From Anaerolineae bacterium (GTDB lineage: Bacteria; Chloroflexota; Anaerolineae; Aggregatilineales; Phototrophicaceae), in contig JAFLCG010000024.1 of the NCBI GenBank assembly GCA_017303635.1, positions 1 through 61,308 on the forward strand: 61,308 bases of DNA. The letters run 5' to 3'. Numbering within the stretch: the first letter of the stretch is position 1; the number at the start of each line of letters is the position of its first letter. Of this stretch, positions 51,491-60,280 are shown piece after piece. The notes below the pieces were generated by a model. That model did not search any database. It was not told the DNA's origin and saw nothing but the letters and a program-made list of their open reading frames with translations. Both the position numbers and the translations under genes were made by a program.

Positions 51491-53338
51491 ATGTGTGGTA
51501 TTGTCGGCTATGTTGGCCCGCGTGACGCAACCCCGCTGATTCTGGATGGTCTCGGTCGCTTGGAATATCGCGGCTATGACTCGGCAGGAGTTGCCGTCAT
51601 ACAGGACGGGACGATTCACATCCGCCGTGATGTGGGCAAACTCAGTAATCTCCGCTCAAAAGTGGCTGCAGACCCCATTAGTGGGGGCAGCGGTATTGGT
51701 CATACTCGTTGGGCGACGCATGGCGCACCTGCTGAACATAACGCCCATCCACACTTGAGCATGGAAGGCGATTATGTGCTGGTACATAACGGCATCGTCG
51801 AGAATTACCTTGAACTTAAGGCGGAGTTACAGGCCGAGGGTGTCGAGTTCCGCTCTGAGACCGATACCGAGGTCATTGTTCATCTGATTGAACGCTTTGC
51901 GCAGAATGGCGCGGCGCATAATCTCACCGAAGCGACCCGGAAAGCGGTGTCTCTGCTACGAGGTGCACATGCCATTGTGGTTATGAGCCGCCGTAATCCG
52001 GGTGAACTGGTTGCGGTGCGGATTGGGAATGCCGGTGGGGTGGCGCTTGGATTGGGTGATGGGGAGAACTTCATTGCCTCGGATATTCCGGCTATCCTCG
52101 ATTACACGCGCCGCATGATCTTCCTCGAAAACCGGCAGATGGCGACCGTCACCGCTGACTCTTTTACCGTGCAAACACTCGATGGACAACCGGTGCGCTT
52201 GCAGGTGCATAGCATCGCCTACGATCCGGTCAGTGCGGCACGCGGCGAGTTCAAACATTTCATGCAGAAAGAAATCTTTGAGCAGGCCCGGAGCCTGACC
52301 GACACTATTCGCGGGCGTGTCGATTTCGATCATGCGACTATCCATCTGCCTGATCTGAAGTTAACAAACGAACAGGCTGCCTCGCTTGACCATCTGGTTA
52401 CCGTCGCTTGTGGTACCAGTTATTACAGTGGATTGGTCGGTAAGTTCTTCGTTGAGCATCTGGCGCGGTTGCGTGTTGAGGTCGATTATGGCAGCGAGTA
52501 TCGCTATCGTGACCCTATTCTGGATGAGCACACCGCGGTTTTGGCGATCACCCAGAGTGGTGAGACGGTGGATACATTAGCCGCAATGGAGGAGGCTCAC
52601 GTCAAGGGTGCTCGCCTGTGGAGTATAGTTAATGCCATCGGCAGCCAGGCTATGCGGATGTCCAGCGGTTACATCACTATGAATGCTGGGCCGGAGATTG
52701 GAGTTGCTTCGACGAAAGCTTTCACAAGCAGCATCGTCGATCAATACCTGTTGGCACTTTACCTTGGGCAGATGAGGGGCACGTTGACTGAAGCCCAGCG
52801 CCGCGAGTATGTAGCTGATTTGGGACGCCTGCCAGATCTCGTGGGGCGTACGTTGGAAATTGACTCGCAAGTGCAAGCACTTGCCGGGATGCTCTACCAT
52901 GCCAGTGACTTTCTCTATTTGGGGCGTGGTATCAACTACCCGATTGCGCTAGAAGGGGCGCTCAAGCTCAAGGAGATCAGCTACATTCATGCCGAGGGCT
53001 ACCCGGCTGGCGAGATGAAGCATGGTCCGATCGCCCTGATTGACGAGCAAATGCCTGTTTTGTGTATCGCGCTCAAAGATATGCTCTACGATAAGATGAT
53101 TAGCCAGATCGAACAGGCCAAGGCGCGGGGCGGCATCGTTATCGCGTTGGCTACTGAAGGTGATACTGTCATTGCCTCGAAGGCCGATCATGTACTGTAT
53201 GTTCCAGAGACTCCTTACCTGTTGAGTCCAGTCGTTGCAGTGTTGCCACTGCAATTGCTGGCGTATCATATCGCCGTCAGGCGCGGCGCGGATGTCGATC
53301 AACCGCGTAACCTGGCGAAGAGCGTGACGGTCGAATAG
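51491..53338 (+). CDS. glmS: Glutamine--fructose-6-phosphate aminotransferase (isomerising)
   Basis: A 615-residue enzyme making glucosamine-6-phosphate for peptidoglycan and amino-sugar glycans. Cys2 (MCGIVGYVG) is the glutamine amidotransferase nucleophile; GIGHTRWATHGAP and NGIVENY belong to the same domain. Two SIS domains follow (VACGTSYYSG, TQSGETVDTLAAM; LYLGRGINYPIALEGALKLKEI, AEGYPAGEMKHGPIAL), and it ends DQPRNLAKSVTVE, the standard C-terminus. Full length. A glmS ribozyme in the leader gives feedback control. Confidence 0.97.
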   Translation: MCGIVGYVGPRDATPLILDGLGRLEYRGYDSAGVAVIQDGTIHIRRDVGKLSNLRSKVAADPISGGSGIGHTRWATHGAPAEHNAHPHLSMEGDYVLVHNGIVENYLELKAELQAEGVEFRSETDTEVIVHLIERFAQNGAAHNLTEATRKAVSLLRGAHAIVVMSRRNPGELVAVRIGNAGGVALGLGDGENFIASDIPAILDYTRRMIFLENRQMATVTADSFTVQTLDGQPVRLQVHSIAYDPVSAARGEFKHFMQKEIFEQARSLTDTIRGRVDFDHATIHLPDLKLTNEQAASLDHLVTVACGTSYYSGLVGKFFVEHLARLRVEVDYGSEYRYRDPILDEHTAVLAITQSGETVDTLAAMEEAHVKGARLWSIVNAIGSQAMRMSSGYITMNAGPEIGVASTKAFTSSIVDQYLLALYLGQMRGTLTEAQRREYVADLGRLPDLVGRTLEIDSQVQALAGMLYHASDFLYLGRGINYPIALEGALKLKEISYIHAEGYPAGEMKHGPIALIDEQMPVLCIALKDMLYDKMISQIEQAKARGGIVIALATEGDTVIASKADHVLYVPETPYLLSPVVAVLPLQLLAYHIAVRRGADVDQPRNLAKSVTVE

Positions 53339-53387
53339 GTGCATCCTGCACAAGCTGAGTAATGGTTTAACCTTGCCCCCTGCACGA

Positions 53388-53416
53388 TTGACAGGTTGTG
53401 GGGGTCATGTCACAAT
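53388..53416 (+). promoter_or_regulatory. Promoter of the aminotransferase leader
   Basis: TTGACA (53388-53393), 17-base spacer, CACAAT (53411-53416). Transcription would begin near 53423, leaving a 150-base leader before the gene. Confidence 0.65.
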
Positions 53417-53444
53417 CCCTTCATCATTAGCAAAGGACTGCGCG

Positions 53445-53492
53445 ATGCGGATTTCGGTTATGACCACTGACACTAATCTCAGGCATCCCTGA
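53445..53492 (+). CDS. Probable 15-residue leader peptide
   Basis: ATG at 53445 with AGGA seven bases upstream (53434-53437) opens MRISVMTTDTNLRHP and a stop. It lies between a good promoter and a terminator that precedes the aminotransferase ribosome site, which is the layout of transcription attenuation. Three of 15 residues are Thr (TTDT). The start region GCGCGATG can also pair with CATGCGCGC at 53513-53521. Confidence 0.45.
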   Translation: MRISVMTTDTNLRHP

Positions 53493-53525
53493 CGGGGTTT
53501 GTCCGGTTTCGCCATGCGCGCAATC

Positions 53526-53555
53526 AACACCCCTCGACGGGGTGTTTTCGTTTCT
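53526..53555 (+). terminator. Terminator/attenuator just before the aminotransferase
   Basis: AACACCCC (53526-53533) pairs with GGGGTGTT (53539-53546) around TCGAC, followed by TTCGTTTC. It ends only seven bases before the GGAGG of the aminotransferase gene, so readthrough must be allowed for expression from the promoter at 53388. Confidence 0.7.
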
Positions 53556-53572
53556 TAAACTGGAGGTTTCTT

Positions 53573-54889
53573 TTGGCCCAGGCAATGCTCAATCTTGATT
53601 TGCCGGAATATGTACTTGCCCCCGAATACCGTGTCCCGGTCAATGGCTACCCGGCGTCCATGACCCCCATTCCTCCGTCGCGTATGTTTCTCATCCGTGA
53701 TGCGCTGAAGAAGTACAAAGAGACTCATGGAGCAGATGCTCCCACCTATGACGCCTCGCAGGGAGATGGTGGAGCCAGCCTGCCGGGCGTGCCTAAGGAA
53801 ATTCTGCAGAAAGCGGTCGAGATTCAAATCCAGCATGGCACGGCTTACGATCAACCCTGGGGGACGGCTCGCTTCCGCAAGGCGGCGGCTGAACTCTATT
53901 GGAAGTTTGCACCAGAATCTGGCTGGACAGGTGAGAACATCGTCTTTGTGCAGGGTGGGCGTGATGGCCTGCAAAAAGCGTATCAGGCGATGGTTTCGCT
54001 CGGTAACGGGCGGGTGGGTGATGCGGTGGTGGTCTCCCGCGTTCCGTGGATTAGCTACAACTGGGGGCCGTATGCAGTTGGCCTGAACGTACTGCTGGCT
54101 CCTGGTCGTCCAGAGAATGGCTGGGCCTATTCGCCGGAGTCGATCCGTGAGACAGCTCGCTTTGCCGAGCGGGAAGGGCGCAAGGTGGCGGGTATCGTCA
54201 TCACCTCGCCGGACAATCCTACCGGGCGCACCATCCCGGTCGAGGAACAGATTGAATTGGCAAAGGCTGCCCTCGAAGCGGGTTATCCCTTCGTCTTGTT
54301 CGACTGGATTTATCACTGGGTGACCGATGGTGGTCACTCGGACATTAACGTGGTCTTGCAGGCGTTCTCCCCGGAAGAGCGCGAACGACTGATTTTCCTG
54401 GATGGTATCACCAAAAGCCTGGGTGCCTCCAACATTCGGAGTGGTCAACTGGTAGCGGGTAAGAAGGTCGTCAATTACATCACCAGTCAGGCCTCGCATG
54501 GGGTGGTGCCGGGCTTCTTTGCACAGGCTGTAGCGATTGCGGCTTATGAGATGGGTTTCGAGCAAGCCAGCGCCAGTATCATTGAGCCGACGCGCCAAAG
54601 CCGCAAAGTCCTGCGTGCGAAGCTCGAAGCTGAGGGCGCGAACTTCATCATGGGCGATGGCTATTATGCGTTCATTGACTGCACGCCTTATATCGAGGCG
54701 GGCGGTCTGGCTGACTCGGAAGCCTTGATGACCTATCTGGCAGAGCAGTATGGGATTGCGGTGGTTGCAGGGATCTACTTCTCACCTGCCGGCGCGAACT
54801 GGGTACGATTCTCTTATGCGCTCCCACCGGAAAAGACGGCAGCTGCGGCAGATCGGTTCTTCGCGGGCGTGAACGCGCTGAAGAAGTAG
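53573..54889 (+). CDS. PLP-dependent aminotransferase, class I/II
   Basis: A 438-residue fold-type I aminotransferase. SPDNPTGR has the conserved Asn215, FDWIYHW the Asp/Tyr pair that contacts the cofactor, and DGITKSLGASNIRSGQL has the Schiff-base Lys281 and the phosphate-binding Arg. The C-terminal FSYALP motif aligns the substrate carboxylate. TTG at 53573 is preferred because GGAGG lies six bases upstream. The substrate is unknown; the probable attenuator in front implies control by an amino acid or by a charged tRNA. Confidence 0.85.
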   Translation: MAQAMLNLDLPEYVLAPEYRVPVNGYPASMTPIPPSRMFLIRDALKKYKETHGADAPTYDASQGDGGASLPGVPKEILQKAVEIQIQHGTAYDQPWGTARFRKAAAELYWKFAPESGWTGENIVFVQGGRDGLQKAYQAMVSLGNGRVGDAVVVSRVPWISYNWGPYAVGLNVLLAPGRPENGWAYSPESIRETARFAEREGRKVAGIVITSPDNPTGRTIPVEEQIELAKAALEAGYPFVLFDWIYHWVTDGGHSDINVVLQAFSPEERERLIFLDGITKSLGASNIRSGQLVAGKKVVNYITSQASHGVVPGFFAQAVAIAAYEMGFEQASASIIEPTRQSRKVLRAKLEAEGANFIMGDGYYAFIDCTPYIEAGGLADSEALMTYLAEQYGIAVVAGIYFSPAGANWVRFSYALPPEKTAAAADRFFAGVNALKK

Positions 54890-55084
54890 CCGTCTGGAGG
54901 GTGCGGCTGTGTTTTCGTCAGCGGGCACAGCGCCCGACGTAGCCCTGCCTTCCAATTGGTTGCTTTTGGACAGATTGGACACAATGGACAGATTTGACAG
55001 ATTAGGATCGCTGTTCTTGTCCAAAACCCGGCTATTGCATGCTCCTTCAATCGGGGGCGTTCGTAGATTAGTGTAGCAGAACTT

Positions 55085-55122
55085 GAGCAAGAAATCGGAA
55101 CATATGTTCCGATTTCTTGCTC
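55085..55122. terminator. 38-base perfect palindrome between convergent genes (copy 2 of the repeat)
   Basis: GAGCAAGAAATCGGAACAT is followed directly by its reverse complement. It lies between the stops of the aminotransferase (54889) and the membrane gene ending at 55130, so it can act as a terminator in both directions; a short T-run (CTTTT) follows on the plus strand. The inner 24 bases match the element at 24217-24240 at 22 positions. Its centre, GAACATATGTTC, also resembles a LexA-type operator, but no promoter is near. Confidence 0.65.
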
Positions 55123-55129
55123 CGACTTT

Positions 55130-56641
55130 TCAACACTCGGTATCCTCATTCTGATATACCCCACCTGCTGCTGTATTGACCAGAAGCGTCAGCCGGGCAT
55201 TTTCCCCGATCAAGGCGCGGTTGCCCTCGCTCAAGAGCAGGTAGCGCGACCGAAGGGGATAGGTCAACGGGGCAGTTTCCCCCCAATAACCGATGTAGAA
55301 TGACAGGCCGATGCCGGGATCGATCAGCGCTAATTCAGGCGGGATGGTCAACACCTGGTTATCGCGATTTTCCATCACGAACAATAGTGTATTGCACCAG
55401 GCAGACGATGCAAGCGGGTCATAGGTCAATACTTCGCGGGTCTGATCGCGGAAGACCGTGATCTGTTCGACCAGACCTGGCGTAAACTGAGGTTCGACAG
55501 TGGCGCGGTACTCGGTCAGGAATTGCGGCAGCATGACCGTCTGAAGGGCGATGAAGACTGCCGGTATCAGCCAGCGGCGACAGGCAATCAATACCAGCAG
55601 ACTCAGGAGCAAATGGGGCGCCATGGCCCGGAAATCCCTATAGAAGGTCATATCATTGGCAAAAAGATTGATTGCCAGTGGCAAACTCAGGTTTGCCAGA
55701 TGGAAAATCGCTTCGGCGCTGAAGGATCTGCGCCGAACTATCCATAAAACAGCTGTGGCTGGAAGCAGTGCAGCCACGATATAGCGTTGTGCGATTTCTA
55801 CTGGAATGCCCCGGTTCCAGGCTTCCAGATTGAGATTGAGCCGATCCAGTCTTAATTGGATGGCACCGATCAGCCCGTTTTCCAGTCCCAGCGATTTGTC
55901 CAGAAATGGATAAGGCGCAATCAGCAGGGTGTGAAATCCATAAAGGGCGACAAAGCAAACTGCCCCAATACCACTGTAGAGCAGAATATTTCCTAAAGAC
56001 CAGCGCGGCGCACGCAACAGCAGTACCGGGATAAACAGGATGCCCCAGGTTGGTCGGGTGAGCGTTAGGGCAGTGATGATCGCGAGCAAGAAAACATAGG
56101 GTCGTAAAGCGAGCGACTGTCGCTCGTTGATCAATCTCCAGCACAGGTAGGCTAGCAAAATGGCCCCGGCATGATGCAGGCTTTCTGCCATTCCGGTGGC
56201 CATGTAGATCAAAACCGGAAAGACAGCAATGACGATCAGACTGCTGGTGATTCGCTGCCGTAAAGTGAGAGGAATTCCTGCTTGCAGAATAACCAATGCC
56301 AGACTGACCAGTACCATGTTGAGCCAGAGGGATGAGGTGAGTTGCCACCCTGGAAGCTTACCTAATGTGCCATATAGCACCGGATATCCAGGGCCGTGAT
56401 GGTAGAAGTGACTGAAAGACAGCGGGGCAGCCAGTTCGTTGATCGTGTAATAACCACCATTAAAGCCTGTGGCGCTGAAGGTGTAAGCTTGCCTCCAATG
56501 GTAAAAGGCATCGTTATATATATCCGAATAGCTTGGCACAAACTGGTTGAAATCGGCTCTTAGAAATGCACTCAAAAGGGCAATTGAAACGATTGCCGGG
56601 ATGATGAACCATAATTGCGGTTTATGGAATAGTTTAGACAT
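55130..56641 (-). CDS. GT-C-like polytopic membrane protein, paralogue A
   Basis: A 503-residue protein with about ten hydrophobic segments. The first exterior loop has YNDAFYHWRQAYTF (42-55), with Asp44 and His48 in the position used by GT-C catalytic residues, and FYHHGPGYPVLYG follows. NLFANDMTFYRDFRAMAPHL is shared with the neighbouring gene. The C-terminus carries an exterior segment ending in a Cys. It is about half to two-thirds identical to the next gene by eye, a tandem duplication. It ends the minus-strand glycan operon. Sugar and acceptor unknown. Confidence 0.65.
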   Translation of the reverse strand: MSKLFHKPQLWFIIPAIVSIALLSAFLRADFNQFVPSYSDIYNDAFYHWRQAYTFSATGFNGGYYTINELAAPLSFSHFYHHGPGYPVLYGTLGKLPGWQLTSSLWLNMVLVSLALVILQAGIPLTLRQRITSSLIVIAVFPVLIYMATGMAESLHHAGAILLAYLCWRLINERQSLALRPYVFLLAIITALTLTRPTWGILFIPVLLLRAPRWSLGNILLYSGIGAVCFVALYGFHTLLIAPYPFLDKSLGLENGLIGAIQLRLDRLNLNLEAWNRGIPVEIAQRYIVAALLPATAVLWIVRRRSFSAEAIFHLANLSLPLAINLFANDMTFYRDFRAMAPHLLLSLLVLIACRRWLIPAVFIALQTVMLPQFLTEYRATVEPQFTPGLVEQITVFRDQTREVLTYDPLASSAWCNTLLFVMENRDNQVLTIPPELALIDPGIGLSFYIGYWGETAPLTYPLRSRYLLLSEGNRALIGENARLTLLVNTAAGGVYQNEDTEC

Positions 56642-56653
56642 CTTACGGGTTCG

Positions 56654-58201
56654 TCATTCTCGTGTGCTGCATTCACGGTCTTCATTTCGGTAGATGTTAC
56701 CTGCAATGGTTGACCTCAACAGGGTTAGATTAGCTTGATCGCCGATCTTATCACGGTTTGATGGACTCAAGAGGACATAACGTGATTTCAGAGGGAAGTT
56801 CAGTGCAGGCGGTGTGTTCCAGTAACCGACATAGAATGAAAGGCCGATCCCCGGATCAACGAAGGCTAACTCTGGCGGAATACTCATGGCCAGGTCATTC
56901 CAGTTTTCCATGATGAAGAGCAGTGTATTGCACCAGGGGGACGGGGCATTCGGTTGATAAATTAGGACGGGTGCTGTTTGTGTCTGAAATGTTTTGACTG
57001 AACTGATTACTTCGGAATTGCTAAATTGGGGTTCGACTGTGGCACGGTATTCGGTCAAAAATGCCGGGAACATGGTCAACTGGAATATGATAAATACTGT
57101 CGGTAACCACCACCGTCGACAAGCGACCAAGACCAAAAGACTCAATAGAAGATGGGGGGCCATTGCTCGAAAATCCCGGTAGAAGGCCATATCATTGGCA
57201 AATAGATTAATGGCCAGTGGAAATCCGATGTTCATAAGATGGAACACTGCTTCGCGCCCGACCTCACGCCGCTTGATTACCGACCAGATCATTATGCCAA
57301 CAAGAAGGGCTACAAGTGTGTATCGCTGCATGACCTCAATCGGAATACCCTGTGTCCAAGCTTGCAAGTTGAGATTTGCTCGTTCTAGCCGTGTGTCGAT
57401 AAACCCGATCAAATCATGTTGTGTGCGAGGATCAGCATCAAGGAAAGGGTAGGGTGAAGCGACCGCTATATGAATCTGGAATAGCACAGCAAAACAGGCA
57501 AAACCGAGCACTGCGAGCAAAATCGATTTCCAGAAACGCCATTGCTTTGTGCGAAGCATAAAGACCGGAATAAACAGGACGCCCCACGTTGGGCGGGTTA
57601 GGGTAAGCAAGGTCAAGAGAGATATTAGGAGAACATAAAGGCGAACCTGCATGGTAGCTGAGTCGCGGATAAGACGCCACATAAGGATGGAAAACAGAAT
57701 GGCGGTTGCATGATGTAAGCTCTCTGTCATGCCGGTGAGCAAATAGATCAAAACAGGCCATACCGCGACACTACAAATGACGAAAAGCAAGGCTTGTTTA
57801 AGTCCTGGCCGAAGACCACTTAATACTGCAAATAAGGCAAGTGTGACGAGGGTCAGGTTGATCCAAATTTGAGATGTCAGCGTCCAACCGAAGATTCGAC
57901 CAATTGATCCATAGATCATGGGGTAACCGGGGCCATGCGCATAGAAGTGACTGAAACTGGCGGGAGCTGGTAATTCATTGACGGTATAATATCCGCCGTC
58001 AAAACCGACGGCGCTAAAGGTATATGCTTGTCGCCAGTTATAAATGGCGTCGTTATAAACGCGGTAGAATTGAGGAAGGTAGTGTGAAAAATCTACTCGT
58101 AGATAAACAGTTGTTAATAATAAACTCAAGGCAAGAGGAAGTAATGCCAACACCCTGACTGGGGTGATAGATAACCAAGCCTTCAATTGTAGACTCCCCA
58201 A
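56654..58201 (-). CDS. GT-C-like polytopic membrane protein, paralogue B
   Basis: A 515-residue protein, similar throughout to paralogue A: YNDAIYNWRQAYTF (49-62), FYAHGPGYPMIYG, NLFANDMAFYRDFRAMAPHL and the last 80 residues. Asp51 is kept, but the His of paralogue A is Asn55, which may mean different donor specificity or reduced activity. The longest frame starts with TTG at 58201; no ATG is available before the first membrane helix. Twelve bases separate it from paralogue A, and 16 from the transporter gene upstream, so they form one operon. Confidence 0.65.
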   Translation of the reverse strand: MGSLQLKAWLSITPVRVLALLPLALSLLLTTVYLRVDFSHYLPQFYRVYNDAIYNWRQAYTFSAVGFDGGYYTVNELPAPASFSHFYAHGPGYPMIYGSIGRIFGWTLTSQIWINLTLVTLALFAVLSGLRPGLKQALLFVICSVAVWPVLIYLLTGMTESLHHATAILFSILMWRLIRDSATMQVRLYVLLISLLTLLTLTRPTWGVLFIPVFMLRTKQWRFWKSILLAVLGFACFAVLFQIHIAVASPYPFLDADPRTQHDLIGFIDTRLERANLNLQAWTQGIPIEVMQRYTLVALLVGIMIWSVIKRREVGREAVFHLMNIGFPLAINLFANDMAFYRDFRAMAPHLLLSLLVLVACRRWWLPTVFIIFQLTMFPAFLTEYRATVEPQFSNSEVISSVKTFQTQTAPVLIYQPNAPSPWCNTLLFIMENWNDLAMSIPPELAFVDPGIGLSFYVGYWNTPPALNFPLKSRYVLLSPSNRDKIGDQANLTLLRSTIAGNIYRNEDRECSTRE

Positions 58202-58217
58202 ACAATGCTTCGTTGAT

Positions 58218-58616
58218 TTAACTACTGCGTGTCACAATAAACAATCCGACGATAATTACCAACGTGCCGACGATCTTGGGAGCCGTCAGTGGCTCATTGA
58301 ACAGATAGTAGGAAAAGACCATCACCACGACATAGGCCAAGCTCATGAAAGGGTAAGCAAAGCTCAGTTCAAATTGCGTGAGCGCACCCATCCACGTTAG
58401 CGATCCCAGAAAAGCAGCTGCAAAGCTGGAAATTACCCAGGGGTTGAGCAGTAGACGAAAGACGAAGCCAATTTGTTCCCCGAATCCAGTCGGCACTTCT
58501 CCAGCTAGATCAACCTGCCACTTGAATACCAATTGACCATAGACCGTGAGCGCAATGGTCAGGGCGACAAAGAAGAATCCAATCAGCATAGGGCTGGTAC
58601 TCCGTGCTTCAGGCAT
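58218..58616 (-). CDS. Four-helix SMR/EamA-like transporter, ArnE/F-like flippase candidate
   Basis: A 132-residue protein with four hydrophobic segments (about 11-29, 55-75, 82-103 and 110-129). GALTQFELSFAYPFMSLAYVVVMVFSYYLFNEPLT is the signature region of small EamA/SMR proteins, as in ArnE/ArnF, which flip polyprenyl-phosphate-linked aminoarabinose. The neighbouring GtrB-like synthase and GT-C genes make a polyprenyl-phosphate-sugar flippase the most likely role. A drug-efflux SMR role is less likely here. It begins four bases after the methyltransferase stop. Confidence 0.75.
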   Translation of the reverse strand: MPEARSTSPMLIGFFFVALTIALTVYGQLVFKWQVDLAGEVPTGFGEQIGFVFRLLLNPWVISSFAAAFLGSLTWMGALTQFELSFAYPFMSLAYVVVMVFSYYLFNEPLTAPKIVGTLVIIVGLFIVTRSS

Positions 58617-58619
58617 GGG

Positions 58620-59252
58620 TCAAGATTCCCGGCGGACTAGAATGGTGAAGTCATACATACCGTAATCATGTAGGAGGGCGACTTGCTTGGAGAGGTTGCG
58701 CTTGCAATAATCGAATAACCAGAGCGGGTCAGCATAGTATAGGTCAGCCCGCATCTTCTCCGCGTCTGAATAGCTTGTCAACGAATTGAAGGCCAGTCCC
58801 TTAGCAGAAAGCGCCCACATACGGTCAACTGTACGAAGGATATGTGTCTTCCAATCGGCTTCAGGGGTATTCAACTTCATGTTGAATAGCCCACTGCCAA
58901 TGACATAATCAGCTTGGGCAAGGTTTGGCTCGTCGGCGCTGAAGCTCACATTGCCTGCACCAAAGGCAATACGACCCTGTTCCAGAGCTTTCTCGTTCAT
59001 ATCATAGCCCACATAGGTGAAGCTAAAGCTTCGGTCATTCAGAAAACCGACCAGGGCTCCGTAGCCGCTGCCGTAATCGAGAATTGAAAATGGTTCGTTC
59101 TTATCGGGATGAATCTTGAGCAATTGATCAAAGCGATGATACTGCGAAGCCTGATCCTTCCAATCTACCCCTTTTGCATTCGTGCCATACTGTTCGATCT
59201 GTTTCTCAAAGAACTGTTTCAGGTTATTAAGGGTGCTTTCCACAGTGGACAT
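58620..59252 (-). CDS. Class I SAM-dependent methyltransferase
   Basis: A 210-residue soluble protein. Motif I is ILDYGSGYGALVGFL (57-71), followed by YVGYDMNEKALEQGRIAFG and a central YVIGSGLFNMKL. No membrane segment is present. Within this operon it is probably a sugar or lipid-sugar methyltransferase, though the acceptor cannot be read from sequence. It lies five bases after the GtrB-like gene. Confidence 0.78.
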   Translation of the reverse strand: MSTVESTLNNLKQFFEKQIEQYGTNAKGVDWKDQASQYHRFDQLLKIHPDKNEPFSILDYGSGYGALVGFLNDRSFSFTYVGYDMNEKALEQGRIAFGAGNVSFSADEPNLAQADYVIGSGLFNMKLNTPEADWKTHILRTVDRMWALSAKGLAFNSLTSYSDAEKMRADLYYADPLWLFDYCKRNLSKQVALLHDYGMYDFTILVRRES

Positions 59253-59257
59253 TCAAC

Positions 59258-60280
59258 TTATTCCTTTGCAGTAGACTTCTGATTTTCAGGGATAACGCTT
59301 ATGAGTCGCAACTGATCCACATCTGTCTGTTTTTGGTCAGAAAGGGTTTGATGTGGACTCGTTGTACGAAATACATCCTTAATGACAGTATATGGTCGGG
59401 CTTTGATTTCAACGAAAATGACAGATAGATAGACTGCTATAATCCCCAGGACAAAGATGATTAGTCCTCCCAAGAACCAAAGTGATACCATAACAGAAGT
59501 CCAGCCCTCGACTTCTGTGGTGATTCCGAGTAGTCCCTGGGTCAATAAGAGTAGAATATACAAACCTGATGGAATAGTGATCAACACACCTAGATAAGCG
59601 ATATACTGGAGGGGTTTATTGCTTTGGGAAGTAATGCCGTTGATTGCGAGCGCAACCCGTTTTTGGAAACTATAGGTCGTGGAACCTTTGTAGTGCTTAT
59701 TGACCAATACTGGAATCTGCTTGAAGCCGGTGATCTCCATGAGCACATCAATGCCGAAGAGTTGTTCTCGATGCTCAAGCAATCGTTGCACATAACGTCG
59801 AGTCATCAAACGGGCAATGAGCGTATCAGACGGTACTTGTACCTGCGATAGTCGATTATAGAGGCGATAATAAAGGCCACCGCCGATTCGTCGCAATATG
59901 TTCCCTTCGCGGGTCTTTTGTACTCCATACACTACATCGGCATCGCTTTGGCTGAAGGCTTCGTAGAAGTCCAACACTATTTCCGGGGGCTCTTCCAAAT
60001 CTACGTCAATCAACATGATCAGATCGCCGGTAGCATATGCTAATCCTGTCATAATAGCCTTGTGATGACCAAAATTCCGGGAAAGATCAACTACTGTTAC
60101 ACGTGCGTCCCGGTTATGGAGTTCGCAAGCCTTTTGCAGCGACATATCTGGGGAGCCATCATTCACCAAAATGATCTCAAAATCTGGTGTGATCCGCGCC
60201 GCTGCTGTACAACTGCGGTTGTAGAATTCCTCGATATAGGGCAGTGAGTAGTATAGTGTGGCAACGAAGGATAGTTTCAT
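59258..60280 (-). CDS. GtrB/DPM1-like polyprenyl-phosphate sugar synthase (GT2)
   Basis: A 340-residue protein from ATG 60280 (MKLSFVATLYYS); an in-frame TTG seven codons upstream is not needed. The GT-A fold has ILVNDGSPDMS, DLSRNFGHHKAIMTGL and the metal-binding D92-V-D94 (LIDVDLEEPPE), then KGSTTYSFQKRVALAINGI, the typical amphipathic segment, and two C-terminal helices (about 221-245 and 260-285). It transfers a sugar from a nucleotide to polyprenyl phosphate on the cytosolic face. First gene of the minus-strand operon and divergent from the WbqC-like gene. Confidence 0.88.
   Translation of the reverse strand: MKLSFVATLYYSLPYIEEFYNRSCTAAARITPDFEIILVNDGSPDMSLQKACELHNRDARVTVVDLSRNFGHHKAIMTGLAYATGDLIMLIDVDLEEPPEIVLDFYEAFSQSDADVVYGVQKTREGNILRRIGGGLYYRLYNRLSQVQVPSDTLIARLMTRRYVQRLLEHREQLFGIDVLMEITGFKQIPVLVNKHYKGSTTYSFQKRVALAINGITSQSNKPLQYIAYLGVLITIPSGLYILLLLTQGLLGITTEVEGWTSVMVSLWFLGGLIIFVLGIIAVYLSVIFVEIKARPYTVIKDVFRTTSPHQTLSDQKQTDVDQLRLISVIPENQKSTAKE

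Noticed and set aside
54924..55010. Short GGACAGATT-like repeats and a GGGC...GCCC hairpin after the aminotransferase
   Set aside because: Only three or four imprecise copies in about 40 bases; too little to call an array or element, and the palindrome further on is the better terminator.
55092..55115. LexA-type operator at the palindrome centre (GAACATATGTTC)
   Set aside because: It lies between two convergent gene ends with no promoter near, so a terminator or repeat role is more likely; kept only as a comparison point.
55653..56348. 231-codon alternative frame inside GT-C paralogue A
   Set aside because: It is the shadow of a long membrane-protein gene; it has no hydrophobic pattern or recognisable motif of its own.
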